NCBI RefSeq assembly: GCF_900099785.1
Contig: NZ_FNDS01000011.1
Location: forward strand, 111,218-175,217
From: Pseudomonas panipatensis
GTDB lineage: Bacteria > Pseudomonadota > Gammaproteobacteria > Pseudomonadales > Pseudomonadaceae
Reading direction: 5' to 3'
Length of the DNA stretch: 64,000 bases
Below, one piece after another: positions 8,942 through 15,690 of this stretch. Numbering within the stretch: the stretch's first letter is position 1; every line of letters begins with the position of its first letter. A program made the position numbers and the translations under genes. The notes below the pieces were generated by a model. That model made no database searches. It saw nothing but the letters and a program-made list of their open reading frames with translations, and was not told the DNA's origin.

Positions 8942-9802
8942 TTTCAAGCGTTCGCGCTGGCTCCAGTAGGCAGCTACTCGGTCGTGGTAACGGCGGTGCA
9001 CGTCGGGCTGCTCCAGGACGTCGTCACCCCACTCGGCACGGTACGCGGCGCTGTAGGTCTTCATGCGGGCCGCCCAGGCCGCCAGCTGCTTCTCGCTCAT
9101 CGCCTGCAGGCGCTTGCAGAGGCTTGCGTTGATTTGGTCCCGGTGCTGCGCGTAGCGCTGGGCGCGATGCTCGGCGACCACATCGCGGTCTTCCTGCAAC
9201 CACCGCCAGCCCGGACCACGGCGCCACCCCTGCTCGCACGCTACCACATCGGCGACCGGCTTCAAGGCCTGGGCGTCGAGTCGGTCGATGTGCTTGGCCA
9301 GGCGTTCCCAGGTACTGGCGTAGTCCCGCGCCCAGTTGCACGGATCGATGCGGCAGCCGAGGCGCTCCTCGATGAACAGGCACACCTCGCTGGGGGCTAG
9401 CACGTCGCGGCCGTTGACGGCCCGCTTGTGCGAGTTGATCGCCGCCATAGCCATCCAGTAGGCGCGCTCGCTCTGTCGAGCGGTGAGTTGACCGCCAAGG
9501 CCAGAGCCCAGCCACACCAATCCGTGGGCAATGGCCAGGTCGTTACCGTTGGCCAGCGGCGAGTACAGCGTGTGCCCGAAGTGCTGCAGCGGTTTCGGCA
9601 GGGTGAGAATGGCGGCCTGAACGAGCCCGGCAGCCAGCATGTGGGCGCAGCGCCCGTTGGTTTCCTTGCGGTCCGGGTGCGTCTCGTTGGCGACCCGCCC
9701 CTTCTTGCCAAGCAGAGCCTTCTGCGCTGCAACCGCCAGCGTCGAATCGCGGTTCTCGTACATGCAGTCGTGCCACGCCTGCCGTGCGCTGATGAGTTTC
9801 AT
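8930..9802 (-). CDS. Phage protein of unknown family in the position of a late antiterminator
   Basis: 290 residues, Arg/Trp/Ala-rich, mostly helical by eye and basic in the C-terminal half, without motifs I recognise. It begins MKLISARQAWHDCMYENRD. It is the last gene of the minus-strand early/middle block (O-like, P-like, RusA) and is followed by a terminator and then the lysis genes. Lambda Q occupies exactly this position, so a Q-like antiterminator role is a reasonable guess based on layout only. Confidence 0.6.
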   Translation of the reverse strand: MKLISARQAWHDCMYENRDSTLAVAAQKALLGKKGRVANETHPDRKETNGRCAHMLAAGLVQAAILTLPKPLQHFGHTLYSPLANGNDLAIAHGLVWLGSGLGGQLTARQSERAYWMAMAAINSHKRAVNGRDVLAPSEVCLFIEERLGCRIDPCNWARDYASTWERLAKHIDRLDAQALKPVADVVACEQGWRRGPGWRWLQEDRDVVAEHRAQRYAQHRDQINASLCKRLQAMSEKQLAAWAARMKTYSAAYRAEWGDDVLEQPDVHRRYHDRVAAYWSQRERLKQVA

Positions 9803-9830
9803 ACCACCCCTCCCCTGTAGTTTTCCGTAG

Positions 9831-10277
9831 TCACTGCTCGCCCTCGAGGAGAGGGACGATTTTCACGCGAACGCCCGGCGTTTCGCCGTAGCGCTTCCCC
9901 ACAACCGCCTTCACGACCTGCACGTCATCCTTCCAAACCACGCCGTTCAGGCCGTCGTAAATCGCCTTGATCACGTTGTCCATGTCGGGCTTCTTGGTCG
10001 GGAACAGCTGCCCGGCAATGGCCTGGGCCTTCCGCTTTTTCGACATCGACTGAGGGATGCTCAGGGCGATGTCCATCTCGACCATCACCGGCCCTTCCAG
10101 CAGCGAGCGCTCCCCCATCGCCTGCTGGCCGCTGTGCGCGATCAACCCCTCGTAGCTTGCCGTCTTGGGAGGCGTGAACATCCGGGCATGAGCGCCGACG
10201 CGGCCGATACGCGGCCTGCCCTTCCCCACTGGCTCTCCGGGGACGGTAAACACTACAGGGCGCAGGTCAGAACTCAC
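9831..10277 (-). CDS. rusA: RusA-type Holliday junction resolvase
   Basis: 148 residues with a GTG start. RusA family marks are the N-terminal VFTVPGEPVGKGRPRIG, then KKPDMDNVIKAIYDGLNGVVWKDDVQV, which carries the conserved catalytic aspartates (DMDN and DD). It resolves four-way junctions in phage replication and recombination intermediates. Its start overlaps the end of the P-like gene by 11 bases. Confident family call. Confidence 0.9.
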   Translation of the reverse strand: MSSDLRPVVFTVPGEPVGKGRPRIGRVGAHARMFTPPKTASYEGLIAHSGQQAMGERSLLEGPVMVEMDIALSIPQSMSKKRKAQAIAGQLFPTKKPDMDNVIKAIYDGLNGVVWKDDVQVVKAVVGKRYGETPGVRVKIVPLLEGEQ

Positions 10278-11028
10278 GGCGCACCTCCGGAGCCTTGCGA
10301 CGCCGCAATCCCATCTTCGCCAGCAGCAGCTCGCGCGCCTGCTTCGGATCGGTCGGCAGGCCCTGGGCGGCGATCAGATCGCGGGCCTCGCGGTGGCTGT
10401 TGGCGAACTGCACCTGCATCGGAGTCTTCTCCTCGAACGCGATGGCCTTCGGGATCTCGCCATCGAGCGGCTTACCCATGGCGGCACGAGCCTTCACGAT
10501 CGCGTAGTTGCGGGAGAACACCTTGCGCAGCGACTTGTCACTCAGCTTGGCTTGTTTCAAGTCCCAGGTTCCGGTGGCCTTGGCAGCGATGCGAACCGCC
10601 TCGTGGCCGTACACGCCGCGCAGGGCCTGCTCCCAGGCTTCGTCCTCGTGCGGCAAGCCGTGCACTTCCAGGCACAGCGCGCGGAAGACGTTCGCCGGCG
10701 GAGGCCAGTCGAACTCGGTGCCCTTGTGCACCAGGATGGCCAGGCCATTGGCCAACTGCTGGCCGGTCAGGCCGTGCAATACGGTCGCCCAGGCACTATC
10801 GGGATTCGGGTTGTCGCCAAAACTCGACGTCCAGCGGTGCCCGTACATCTCCGTCATCTTCACCCAGAGACGCTCCAGCAGCCTGTCGGGCAGCTTCGTT
10901 GGCTGCGACGTTGGCTTTGACTCGGTCGACGGCTGAGAGAGGGCCTTGTCGACGAGAGAGGCCGCGCTGGGCGGCAGGATAGCCGGCTTGGCCTTGGGGA
11001 GATCCTGCTGATCCGAGTGGTTGTCCAT
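10267..11028 (-). CDS. Replication protein P-like (helicase loader)
   Basis: 253 residues. The central block (RLWVKMTEMYGHRWTSSFGD and WATVLHGLTGQQLANGLAIL) resembles lambda-P-type loaders that bring DnaB to the phage origin. The ATG at 11028 has a good GGAG five bases upstream. This start makes the gene overlap the O-like gene by 233 bases in another frame, an unusually long overlap. An internal ATG at 10857 would shorten it but has no better ribosome site. Confidence 0.8.
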   Translation of the reverse strand: MDNHSDQQDLPKAKPAILPPSAASLVDKALSQPSTESKPTSQPTKLPDRLLERLWVKMTEMYGHRWTSSFGDNPNPDSAWATVLHGLTGQQLANGLAILVHKGTEFDWPPPANVFRALCLEVHGLPHEDEAWEQALRGVYGHEAVRIAAKATGTWDLKQAKLSDKSLRKVFSRNYAIVKARAAMGKPLDGEIPKAIAFEEKTPMQVQFANSHREARDLIAAQGLPTDPKQARELLLAKMGLRRRKAPEVRREF

Positions 11029-11818
11029 GGCTGCTCCTAGTCTGGTCGTAACGGCTCTTGCGCTTCAGGTCTTTCGCCAGTTCGTGCTCCCACTGGCCTT
11101 GGGACTGGTACTTCTCGGGTCGATTGACCCAGTAGCTGCGGAACTCAAGGAGGTCGTCGTCGCGCAGCTGGAACCCTTGCATCCCGATCCTCATCAACGT
11201 CGCCGGCCACCCTCTGGGGCTTGGCTTCCAGGCGTCGTGCATCGGGAAGCGATCGGGCGGGTCGTGACTCGCGTGCGGAAGAAGGGAAGTAGGAAGTTCT
11301 CTAGGAGGAAGTCCGGATGTGGGCCCCACCTCAGGCCCCACCTCCGTCCCACCTCCGGCCCCACCTCCGGCCCCGCCTTCCTCGTCGAATTCGCTGTAAG
11401 CCAGTAAATCAGCGCATTCCGGCTGAATTTCGTTGGCCCCACCTACGGCCCCAGGTCTGGCCCCACCTGCGGCAAACCTCTGGCCCCACCTCCCGGAGAC
11501 GGAGCTATCCCGTTCAGCCTTTGGAAGGTGGAAAACGAAGGGGCCAATGCTCCCCATCGGCTCAAGGAGACCGCGGCGAACAAGGGCGTCGATGGCGTAG
11601 CGGACTTCCTTGCGAGTGGCCTTGTGCGCGGGCCTTCCGGGTGATGCCGGTATGCTCAAGACCTCGATCAGCATCTGCTCGCTCAGGCGCCGTACCTCGC
11701 CGGAGAACCCGGTGCGGTAGTCCATGTGCATGCGGATCGCGCAGTAGACCTTGAGCAGCTGATGCGGCTCGTCCACCAAGGCGTCCCATTCGGCGTCGCA
11801 GATCAGGAAGGACGGCAT
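10796..11818 (-). CDS. Replication initiator, O-like, with DnaT-type C-terminal segment
   Basis: 340 residues. The N-terminal ~115 residues look like a winged-helix DNA-binding domain (LLKVYCAIRMHMDYRTG, TRKEVRYAIDALVRRGLLEPMG). A Gly-rich low-complexity linker (about 145-165) is encoded by the iterated GGCCCCACCT DNA repeats. A later segment (PSPRGWPATLMRIGMQGFQL, then WVNRPEKYQSQGQWEHELAK) resembles DnaT-type primosome domains. The repeats inside the gene are the likely origin, as in lambda O. It follows cro-like and cII-like genes. Confidence 0.75.
   Translation of the reverse strand: MPSFLICDAEWDALVDEPHQLLKVYCAIRMHMDYRTGFSGEVRRLSEQMLIEVLSIPASPGRPAHKATRKEVRYAIDALVRRGLLEPMGSIGPFVFHLPKAERDSSVSGRWGQRFAAGGARPGAVGGANEIQPECADLLAYSEFDEEGGAGGGAGGGTEVGPEVGPTSGLPPRELPTSLLPHASHDPPDRFPMHDAWKPSPRGWPATLMRIGMQGFQLRDDDLLEFRSYWVNRPEKYQSQGQWEHELAKDLKRKSRYDQTRSSHGQPLGSAGSPQGQAGYPAAQRGLSRRQGPLSAVDRVKANVAANEAARQAAGASLGEDDGDVRAPLDVEFWRQPESR
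11317..11492. repeat. Iterons within the O-like gene; candidate replication origin
   Basis: Two clusters of a 12-base unit close to GGCCCCACCTCC: about five copies at 11320-11377 and about four more degenerate copies at 11435-11492. They flank a less GC-rich stretch (about 11380-11434). The arrangement parallels lambda ori, where O binds iterons inside its own gene next to an unwinding region. Confidence 0.65.
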
Positions 11819-11820
11819 CG

Positions 11821-12129
11821 TCAGTCCGACACGAGTTGGTCAATGCCCTGGACGTGATCCATCCAACGCTTGGCCTGGTAAAGGATCGCCTCGATGTCGC
11901 GCTCGTCGAAGCAGCGCATGCCCTTGGGCACGACCTTCAGGTCCAGCACAGCGAGGATCTCGCAGAACTGCTGGAACTTCTCCGGCTTCATCCGGCTGAC
12001 GGTTGCCTCGTCGCAACCGATTGCAACTGCCACTGGCGCGTTGCCGACTGACGCAAGACGCTGCATGAGAAGAGCCATGTTCTTGCGGGCTCTTACAGTC
12101 TGGTCCTGGTCCAATTGAGTCGTGGACAT
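11821..12129 (-). CDS. CII-like transcriptional activator
   Basis: 102 residues. The helix-turn-helix region (VAVAIGCDEATVSRMKPE) and the following FQQFCEILAVLDLKVVPKG align in style with lambda CII, which also has an AVGVDKSQISRWK helix and an LAVLEWGVV helix. It lies between cro-like and O-like genes, exactly the lambda position. It would activate lysogeny promoters; no such site was identified. Confidence 0.75.
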   Translation of the reverse strand: MSTTQLDQDQTVRARKNMALLMQRLASVGNAPVAVAIGCDEATVSRMKPEKFQQFCEILAVLDLKVVPKGMRCFDERDIEAILYQAKRWMDHVQGIDQLVSD

Positions 12130-12131
12130 GG

Positions 12132-12368
12132 TCAGGACGCCATCTGGACGGGAATGGCCGACTGCTCAGGCTCGGGGAATACCTCCCCGAGAGAGCAGGC
12201 CACACCGAGTTCATTCAGGGCAGCAACGATGGCGCGAGAGTCATCGAGGCTCGGGGTTCGGGCGCCGCTTTCGTAGTTCGCCAGGCGCGACTGCTTCCAA
12301 CCGAGGCGGCGGTGCAGCGTGGCCTGGGAAATCCGGGCGCCCTCGCGGGTTTCACGAATACGGTTCAT
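12132..12368 (-). CDS. Cro-like XRE repressor
   Basis: 78 residues with an XRE helix-turn-helix (ARISQATLHRRLGWKQSRLA then NYESGARTPSLDD), the compact form expected for Cro. TGGAG precedes the ATG by seven bases. It is the first gene of the minus-strand early transcript and is divergent from the CI-like gene, sharing the operator region at 12401-12464. Confidence 0.85.
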   Translation of the reverse strand: MNRIRETREGARISQATLHRRLGWKQSRLANYESGARTPSLDDSRAIVAALNELGVACSLGEVFPEPEQSAIPVQMAS

Positions 12369-12397
12369 TGACTGGCTCCATGTGAGTCATTGCAAAC

Positions 12398-12426
12398 AGG
12401 ATAAACACGCAACGTGATGAGTGCAA
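12398..12426 (-). promoter_or_regulatory. PR-like promoter for cro with operator in its spacer
   Basis: On the minus strand TTGCAC (12421-12426) and TATCCT (12398-12403) are 17 bases apart. The spacer holds the operator AAACACGCAACGTGAT (centre 12411), so repressor bound there would block polymerase. The expected start is near 12391, 20-odd bases before the cro ATG. Confidence 0.6.
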
Positions 12427-12464
12427 ACACAATTAGTGAACGGGATTTATTTCAGAGCGTGATT
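12401..12464. promoter_or_regulatory. Right operator region: three repressor sites
   Basis: The pattern AAACACG-N3-CGTGAT occurs at centre 12411 (near perfect), as a weaker match AAACACAATTAGTGAA at centre 12433, and as a right half-site GCGTGATTA at centre 12456. The 22- and 23-base spacing puts all three on one face of the helix, as in lambda OR. The same pattern is found at the left promoter. Confidence 0.65.
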
Positions 12465-12477
12465 ACAATCCCGAGCA
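12440..12477 (+). promoter_or_regulatory. PRM-like promoter; leaderless cI transcript predicted
   Basis: TACAAT (12464-12469) matches five of six -10 bases; the -35 is poor, as is usual for an activated PRM. Transcription should begin about 12476-12477, at the A of the CI start codon, giving a leaderless message as in lambda. The half-site at 12456 lies in the spacer. Confidence 0.5.
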
Positions 12478-13142
12478 TGGACACTCTCGGCTCGCGCATC
12501 GCGCATTTCCGCAAACTGAAGGGCATCTCCCAGGCCGGCCTGGCCAAGGCTTGCGGGTGGGGATCTCAATCGCGCATCGGCAACTATGAGAAGGACACGC
12601 GAGAGCCTTCGCTCGATGACTTGGAGCTGATGGCCAAGGCCCTCGGCATCTCCGTTGCCGACCTGATCGGCACGGCCAGGGCCCCGGGCGAGCGCCTGCA
12701 GAACGTCGAGATGGCCCTGCAGCCTTCTCGCGAGCCGCGCACCTACCCGGTGATCAGCTGGGTCGCCGCCGGCCAGCGCGCCGACTCGCCGGACAACTTC
12801 GCGCCTGGCGTTGCCGAGGACTGGCTGCCGTCGACCGAGAACGCCGGCCCGCACGGCTACTGGCTGATCGTGAAGGGACCGTCGATGACGTCGCCCACGC
12901 CGCCGAGCTTCCCGGATGGCACGCCGATCCTGATCAAGCCCGAGGGCTTCGACCTGGTCAGCGGCAAGTTCTACATCGCCCGTCACCGCGACGGCGAGAC
13001 CACCTTCAAGCAGTACATCTACGACGCCGGCCGTGAATACCTCATGCCACTGAACACGAAGTTCGACCCGGTCGAGATGGACGATGCCTGGGACATCATC
13101 GGGCGCGTGATCGACGCGAAGCAGCCGCGCGGCACTCTCTAA
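12477..13142 (+). CDS. CI-like repressor with LexA/S24 autoprotease domain
   Basis: 221 residues from the ATG at 12477; an upstream in-frame ATG at 12414 would run through the operators and is rejected. Residues 6-60 are an XRE helix-turn-helix (LKGISQAGLAKACGWGSQSR). The C-terminal half is a LexA-like protease: cleavage site Ala98-Gly99, nucleophile Ser136 (KGPSM) and Lys178 (TTFKQY). It keeps the prophage silent by binding the operators on both sides and would be cleaved during RecA-driven SOS induction. A terminator follows at 13163-13193. Confidence 0.9.
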   Translation: MDTLGSRIAHFRKLKGISQAGLAKACGWGSQSRIGNYEKDTREPSLDDLELMAKALGISVADLIGTARAPGERLQNVEMALQPSREPRTYPVISWVAAGQRADSPDNFAPGVAEDWLPSTENAGPHGYWLIVKGPSMTSPTPPSFPDGTPILIKPEGFDLVSGKFYIARHRDGETTFKQYIYDAGREYLMPLNTKFDPVEMDDAWDIIGRVIDAKQPRGTL

Positions 13143-13162
13143 TTCTTCGCCCTCCATCCCAG

Positions 13163-13193
13163 AAAGCCCGGCCTAGAGCCGGGCTTTTCTTTT
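13163..13193 (+). terminator. Intrinsic terminator after the CI gene
   Basis: Stem AAGCCCGGC/GCCGGGCTT (nine pairs, five-base loop) followed by TTCTTTT, 22 bases after the repressor stop. Confidence 0.85.
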
Positions 13194-13223
13194 CCTGCTT
13201 GCCGAATGCCGTTCGTCGGAATA

Positions 13224-13239
13224 CTGTATATCCATACAG
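13224..13239 (+). promoter_or_regulatory. LexA (SOS) box
   Basis: CTGTATATCCATACAG is a perfect CTGT-N8-ACAG LexA operator, 15 bases upstream of the DUF1654 start codon. It implies induction of that gene by host LexA cleavage. Confidence 0.85.
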
Positions 13240-13254
13240 CATAGGAGAGCCTGT

Positions 13255-13506
13255 ATGGCCCGCAAAGCAGTCGTGCAACACACCCCTACCCCTTACGAAC
13301 TCCTGGCCCTGCGCATCCAGAAGCAACTGCTGACGCCGCGCGCGCAGCTGGAGCGCCGCTCCGTCATCTCGCGCATGCCGGATGAGCCCGAGGAGGCCTG
13401 GCTGCAGCTCCTCGATGAGCTCGGCCAGGAGGATTCCGTCACGCTCAGTCGCCTACAGGACGGAACCGTCGAGGTGTCCTGGCCGCACCCCGGCACCGAC
13501 TGGTAG
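13255..13506 (+). CDS. DUF1654 protein under LexA control
   Basis: 83 residues. The core PTPYELLALRIQKQLLTPRA followed by a basic ERRSVISRM and an acidic LLDELGQED segment is the DUF1654 signature, a small family I associate with Pseudomonas prophage and pyocin regions. AGGAGA precedes the ATG. It has its own LexA box and is bracketed by terminators, so it is an independent SOS-induced unit between cI and the PL-like promoter. Molecular function is unknown. Confidence 0.8.
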   Translation: MARKAVVQHTPTPYELLALRIQKQLLTPRAQLERRSVISRMPDEPEEAWLQLLDELGQEDSVTLSRLQDGTVEVSWPHPGTDW

Positions 13507-13523
13507 CCAACCCCATTCCGACG

Positions 13524-13548
13524 AAGCCCGCCGAGCGCGGGCTTTTTC
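13524..13548 (+). terminator. Intrinsic terminator after the DUF1654 gene
   Basis: AGCCCGC/GCGGGCT stem with a short loop followed by TTTTTC, 17 bases after the stop codon. Confidence 0.8.
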
Positions 13549-13565
13549 ATGCCCGCAGAAAAATA

Positions 13566-13609
13566 AATCACGGTTTGTGTTTGACAGAATAAACACGTTG
13601 CGTGATTAT
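13566..13609 (+). promoter_or_regulatory. PL-like early promoter with two operators
   Basis: TTGACA (13581-13586), 17-base spacer, GATTAT (13604-13609). The spacer contains AAACACGTTGCGTGATT (centre 13599), the same operator pattern as at 12411. A second copy in the other orientation, ATCACGGTTTGTGTTT (centre 13574), overlaps the -35. This should drive the plus-strand early operon and be shut by CI. Confidence 0.75.
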
Positions 13610-14040
13610 CTAATCACACCGGCAACACACCGCCGGCCAGGCCACCGAGCCGCGCTCTTTCACAATCTCGATCCCTCCGCAGTCCCGACAGGTTCGCCTG
13701 AGCGACGGAGGCAAAACACGACTGCTATTGCGGGAGAACCCGCCCATGCCTGGCTCTGGTTACCGGGCCGTCTCGACCTGCTGGTGCGACTGGAGCCAGC
13801 AACCACCGAGGCGCGCTGCGACTGCTCCCTGCCGGATGCCTGAGACGAAGGCGCGCCACCGGCACAGCGGAATCAGCGAGATGGAGTGCCCGGCCGGATG
13901 GCGAGTAATCCGGCATCGACAGCCAGAAGCACCACCCGCGGGTTGTAGAAGCCCAGTTAGGCGAACGCGGGGCGACACCGAGCATCACTGAAGCCGCTTC
14001 GATGAGGCGGCTTTGGGATGACAACCAGGAGGATGGGCTG
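13610..14040 (+). other. Leader of the early operon, no confident gene
   Basis: About 430 bases between the PL-like promoter and the first convincing small gene. A Pro/Arg/Cys-rich frame from about 13746 to 13991 exists but looks like GC-rich noise. A hairpin AAGCCGC/GCGGCTT (13991-13997 and 14007-14013) lacks a proper T tract and could be an attenuator. Antitermination signals may lie here but I cannot point to one. Confidence 0.4.
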
Positions 14041-14253
14041 ATGAACATCAGCGTTTTGAATTTCAACGCTTACAAGATCGATGTGGACCCTTCCAGTCGC
14101 ACGACGGTGGGCGTCTCGGCCTTCGATGCGGACGGCGCCTCGGTGCTGGAGAACTTCGACATCGAGCAGATCGTTAACCACTTCGGCGCGGAAAACCTTC
14201 TCGATGAAATCGGGGAGCAGGTCGCACGCCGCCACTTCCAGATTGAGGGATGA
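14041..14253 (+). CDS. Small early phage protein, unknown
   Basis: 70 residues (MNISVLNFNAYKIDVDPSS start, acidic C-terminal helix). CAGGAGG lies about ten bases before the ATG. It is the first credible gene after the PL-like promoter and is followed three bases later by another small gene. Family not recognised; early products in this position often modulate host or repressor functions. Confidence 0.65.
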   Translation: MNISVLNFNAYKIDVDPSSRTTVGVSAFDADGASVLENFDIEQIVNHFGAENLLDEIGEQVARRHFQIEG

Positions 14254-14256
14254 GAG

Positions 14257-14463
14257 ATGGCTCAGTTCAACGTCGATGGACACCTGAGCAACGGCGAGCG
14301 CCTGGACTGGCTCGCGCTGCCTGAGAAAGGTGAAACGCCAGATGACGTGGTGATCCAGGTTCGCCAGGCCGCCATGAAGAAGTTCGGCGGAATCATCTGG
14401 TTTAACCGCTGGGATCATGTGGTTTCCAGCAATGGCTACGTCACGGTGCGGATGTACGCCTGA
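14257..14463 (+). CDS. Small early phage protein, unknown
   Basis: 68 residues, starting three bases after the previous stop with GAGGGATGAGAG upstream as ribosome site. The sequence has a regular alternation that suggests a small alpha/beta fold (VVIQVRQAAMKKFGGIIWFNRW). It ends just before the structured RNA at 14489. No known motif. Confidence 0.65.
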   Translation: MAQFNVDGHLSNGERLDWLALPEKGETPDDVVIQVRQAAMKKFGGIIWFNRWDHVVSSNGYVTVRMYA

Positions 14464-14488
14464 CCCGATCCCCTGGCCCAGCCAGGGC

Positions 14489-14682
14489 GCATCGGAATAG
14501 GTGAATGCCGGGGCTGACCGGAGGGGCCTTGTAACTCCAAGTGCGGAGTCTCCCAGAAGTCGCTGGGGTGAAACGACTCAAGGTCTTGTACGCGAAATGC
14601 CGGGATCAGCTCCGGCCACCTATTCCGATGCGACGAGCATCAGACCCCCATCCTTCGCCCGGCTTCGGCCGGGTTCTTTTTC
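14489..14682 (+). ncRNA. Candidate structured RNA with long closing helix, pseudoknot and own terminator
   Basis: A 15-pair perfect helix (14489-14503 with 14617-14631) continues, after a three-base bulge, into an 11-pair helix (14507-14517 with 14606-14616). Inside, GGCCTTG (14525-14531) pairs with CAAGGTC (14579-14585) and encloses hairpin ACTCC/GGAGT (14534-14538/14545-14549). It also encloses an H-type pseudoknot: CCCAG/CTGGG (14552-14556/14563-14567), whose loop AGTCG (14558-14562) can pair with CGACT (14574-14578). A strong terminator follows at 14658-14682. There is no good ORF. Family unknown to me; structure is read by eye. Confidence 0.72.
14658..14682 (+). terminator. Intrinsic terminator after the structured RNA
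   Basis: CCCGGC-TTCG-GCCGGG hairpin followed by TTCTTTTT. It would end the RNA, or end early transcription unless polymerase is antiterminated. Confidence 0.85.
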
Positions 14683-14777
14683 CGCCCGCATCCGCATGAA
14701 CGCTCCCCGCCTCCCCATCGGGTCATCCCGGCGGCGCGAGCGTTCATCCGCATGCCGGCGACACCGAGGACATCCCC

Positions 14778-14954
14778 ATGCTCACCAGCTACCGCGAGCG
14801 CCGCAGTCGCGCGGCGTTTGGCAATGCGCAGCTCGCCTACGACCTGGCGAGCGACCCGCTCTGGGATCAGCCCGATCCGGAGCCTGACGACGAACCCGAG
14901 GACACCAGCGATGACCAGCAGAACCGAGAAGGCCTGGAAGCTGATCAGGCATGA
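14778..14954 (+). CDS. Small acidic early phage protein
   Basis: 58 residues from the ATG at 14778 (MLTSYRERRSRAAFGNAQLA), with a very acidic, Pro-rich second half. GAGGAC lies just upstream. Its end overlaps the start of the next gene (14911) by 44 bases in another frame. Unknown function; the basic start followed by an acidic tail is a pattern shared by many small phage proteins. Confidence 0.5.
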   Translation: MLTSYRERRSRAAFGNAQLAYDLASDPLWDQPDPEPDDEPEDTSDDQQNREGLEADQA

Positions 14955-15180
14955 GATCGAGCGGCAGTCCCGCTCGGACTACCCGAGCGACGACGTGGCA
15001 ATCGGGATGATCCAGATGGCCTACGCCCTGGGCGACATCGGCGACCGGCAAGAGCTGGTGCTGACGAAGGAAGCCGCCACCACAGTCCGTCTGCGCCGCG
15101 CCGAGCTGCGCCAACAGAAGATCGTGAAACTCATTGGAGGAACGGACCATGTCCACGCGCCCTGTCACCTCGCTCATTGA
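14911..15180 (+). CDS. Small early phage protein, helical
   Basis: 89 residues starting MTSRTEKAWKLIRHEIERQ; two amphipathic helices are apparent (AIGMIQMAYALGDIGD and TTVRLRRAELRQQKIVKLI). An upstream in-frame extension to 14752 looks non-coding. It overlaps the previous small ORF and the following gene. Not recognised. Confidence 0.55.
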   Translation: MTSRTEKAWKLIRHEIERQSRSDYPSDDVAIGMIQMAYALGDIGDRQELVLTKEAATTVRLRRAELRQQKIVKLIGGTDHVHAPCHLAH

Positions 15181-15337
15181 CGACCAGCTGGCCGAAGTCG
15201 AACGGATGATCATGCCGGCCGGCGCCGACGTTGCCGCTGCGCTCGGCCTACCGCGCGAGACCCTAGTGGCGAACCTGCCACGCCGCATGGCGCTGACCAT
15301 CAAGGGTGGCCGGAAGAGTCTGGGGGTGCGGCGATGA
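15149..15337 (+). CDS. Small early phage protein
   Basis: 62 residues starting MSTRPVTSLIDDQLAEVER, preceded by TGGAGGAAC at good spacing. It overlaps the end of the previous gene by 32 bases and the next gene by four. The AALGLPRETLVANLPRR stretch might be a small helix-turn-helix, but this is weak. Function unknown. Confidence 0.6.
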   Translation: MSTRPVTSLIDDQLAEVERMIMPAGADVAAALGLPRETLVANLPRRMALTIKGGRKSLGVRR

Positions 15338-15552
15338 TCACCTCCAAGGAAGCCGATGCGCTGGCGGATCACCTCCTTGGCCAGTACTTCCGCGCTTGCG
15401 GCTGCGCCACGCCGGAGGATGTCCGGAAAGCCGGAGAGATGGTGATCAGCAAAACCGCGCGCGGCATCGAGAAGTACTGCGGCACCGCACGCGCCGTGGA
15501 CGTTTTGCAGCGGACCTGGCTGCACATCGAGCCGGAGGCTACGCCGTCATGA
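15334..15552 (+). CDS. Small early phage protein
   Basis: 72 residues (MITSKEADALADHLLGQYF start), helical, Cys at CGCATPED and KYCG. Start overlaps the preceding stop by four bases (ATGA) and its own stop overlaps the next start. Not recognised. Confidence 0.6.
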   Translation: MITSKEADALADHLLGQYFRACGCATPEDVRKAGEMVISKTARGIEKYCGTARAVDVLQRTWLHIEPEATPS

Positions 15553-15683
15553 ACGCCAAGCGCAAAGCCACTCTCCTCGGCGCCTTCGGTGCCGTCGCCC
15601 TCTACCTCTCCCTGATCATCGGCCCGGCCCTCGGCGGCCACCTGACGGCCGAGCAACCTGTCGCGGCCGTCGCTGCGAAGTGA
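15549..15683 (+). CDS. Tiny single-span membrane protein
   Basis: 44 residues: MNAKRKATLLG is a positively charged start, followed by one hydrophobic segment (about 9-29) and a short Ala-rich tail outside. The overlapping ATGA start with the previous gene indicates coupled translation. It could be an inner-membrane peptide that affects host entry or superinfection, but nothing specific is seen. Confidence 0.5.
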   Translation: MNAKRKATLLGAFGAVALYLSLIIGPALGGHLTAEQPVAAVAAK

Positions 15684-15690
15684 GAACCCC

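Noticed and set aside
13725..13991. Small ORFs in the early leader (both strands)
   Set aside because: Pro/Arg-rich translations without a clear ribosome site or family features.
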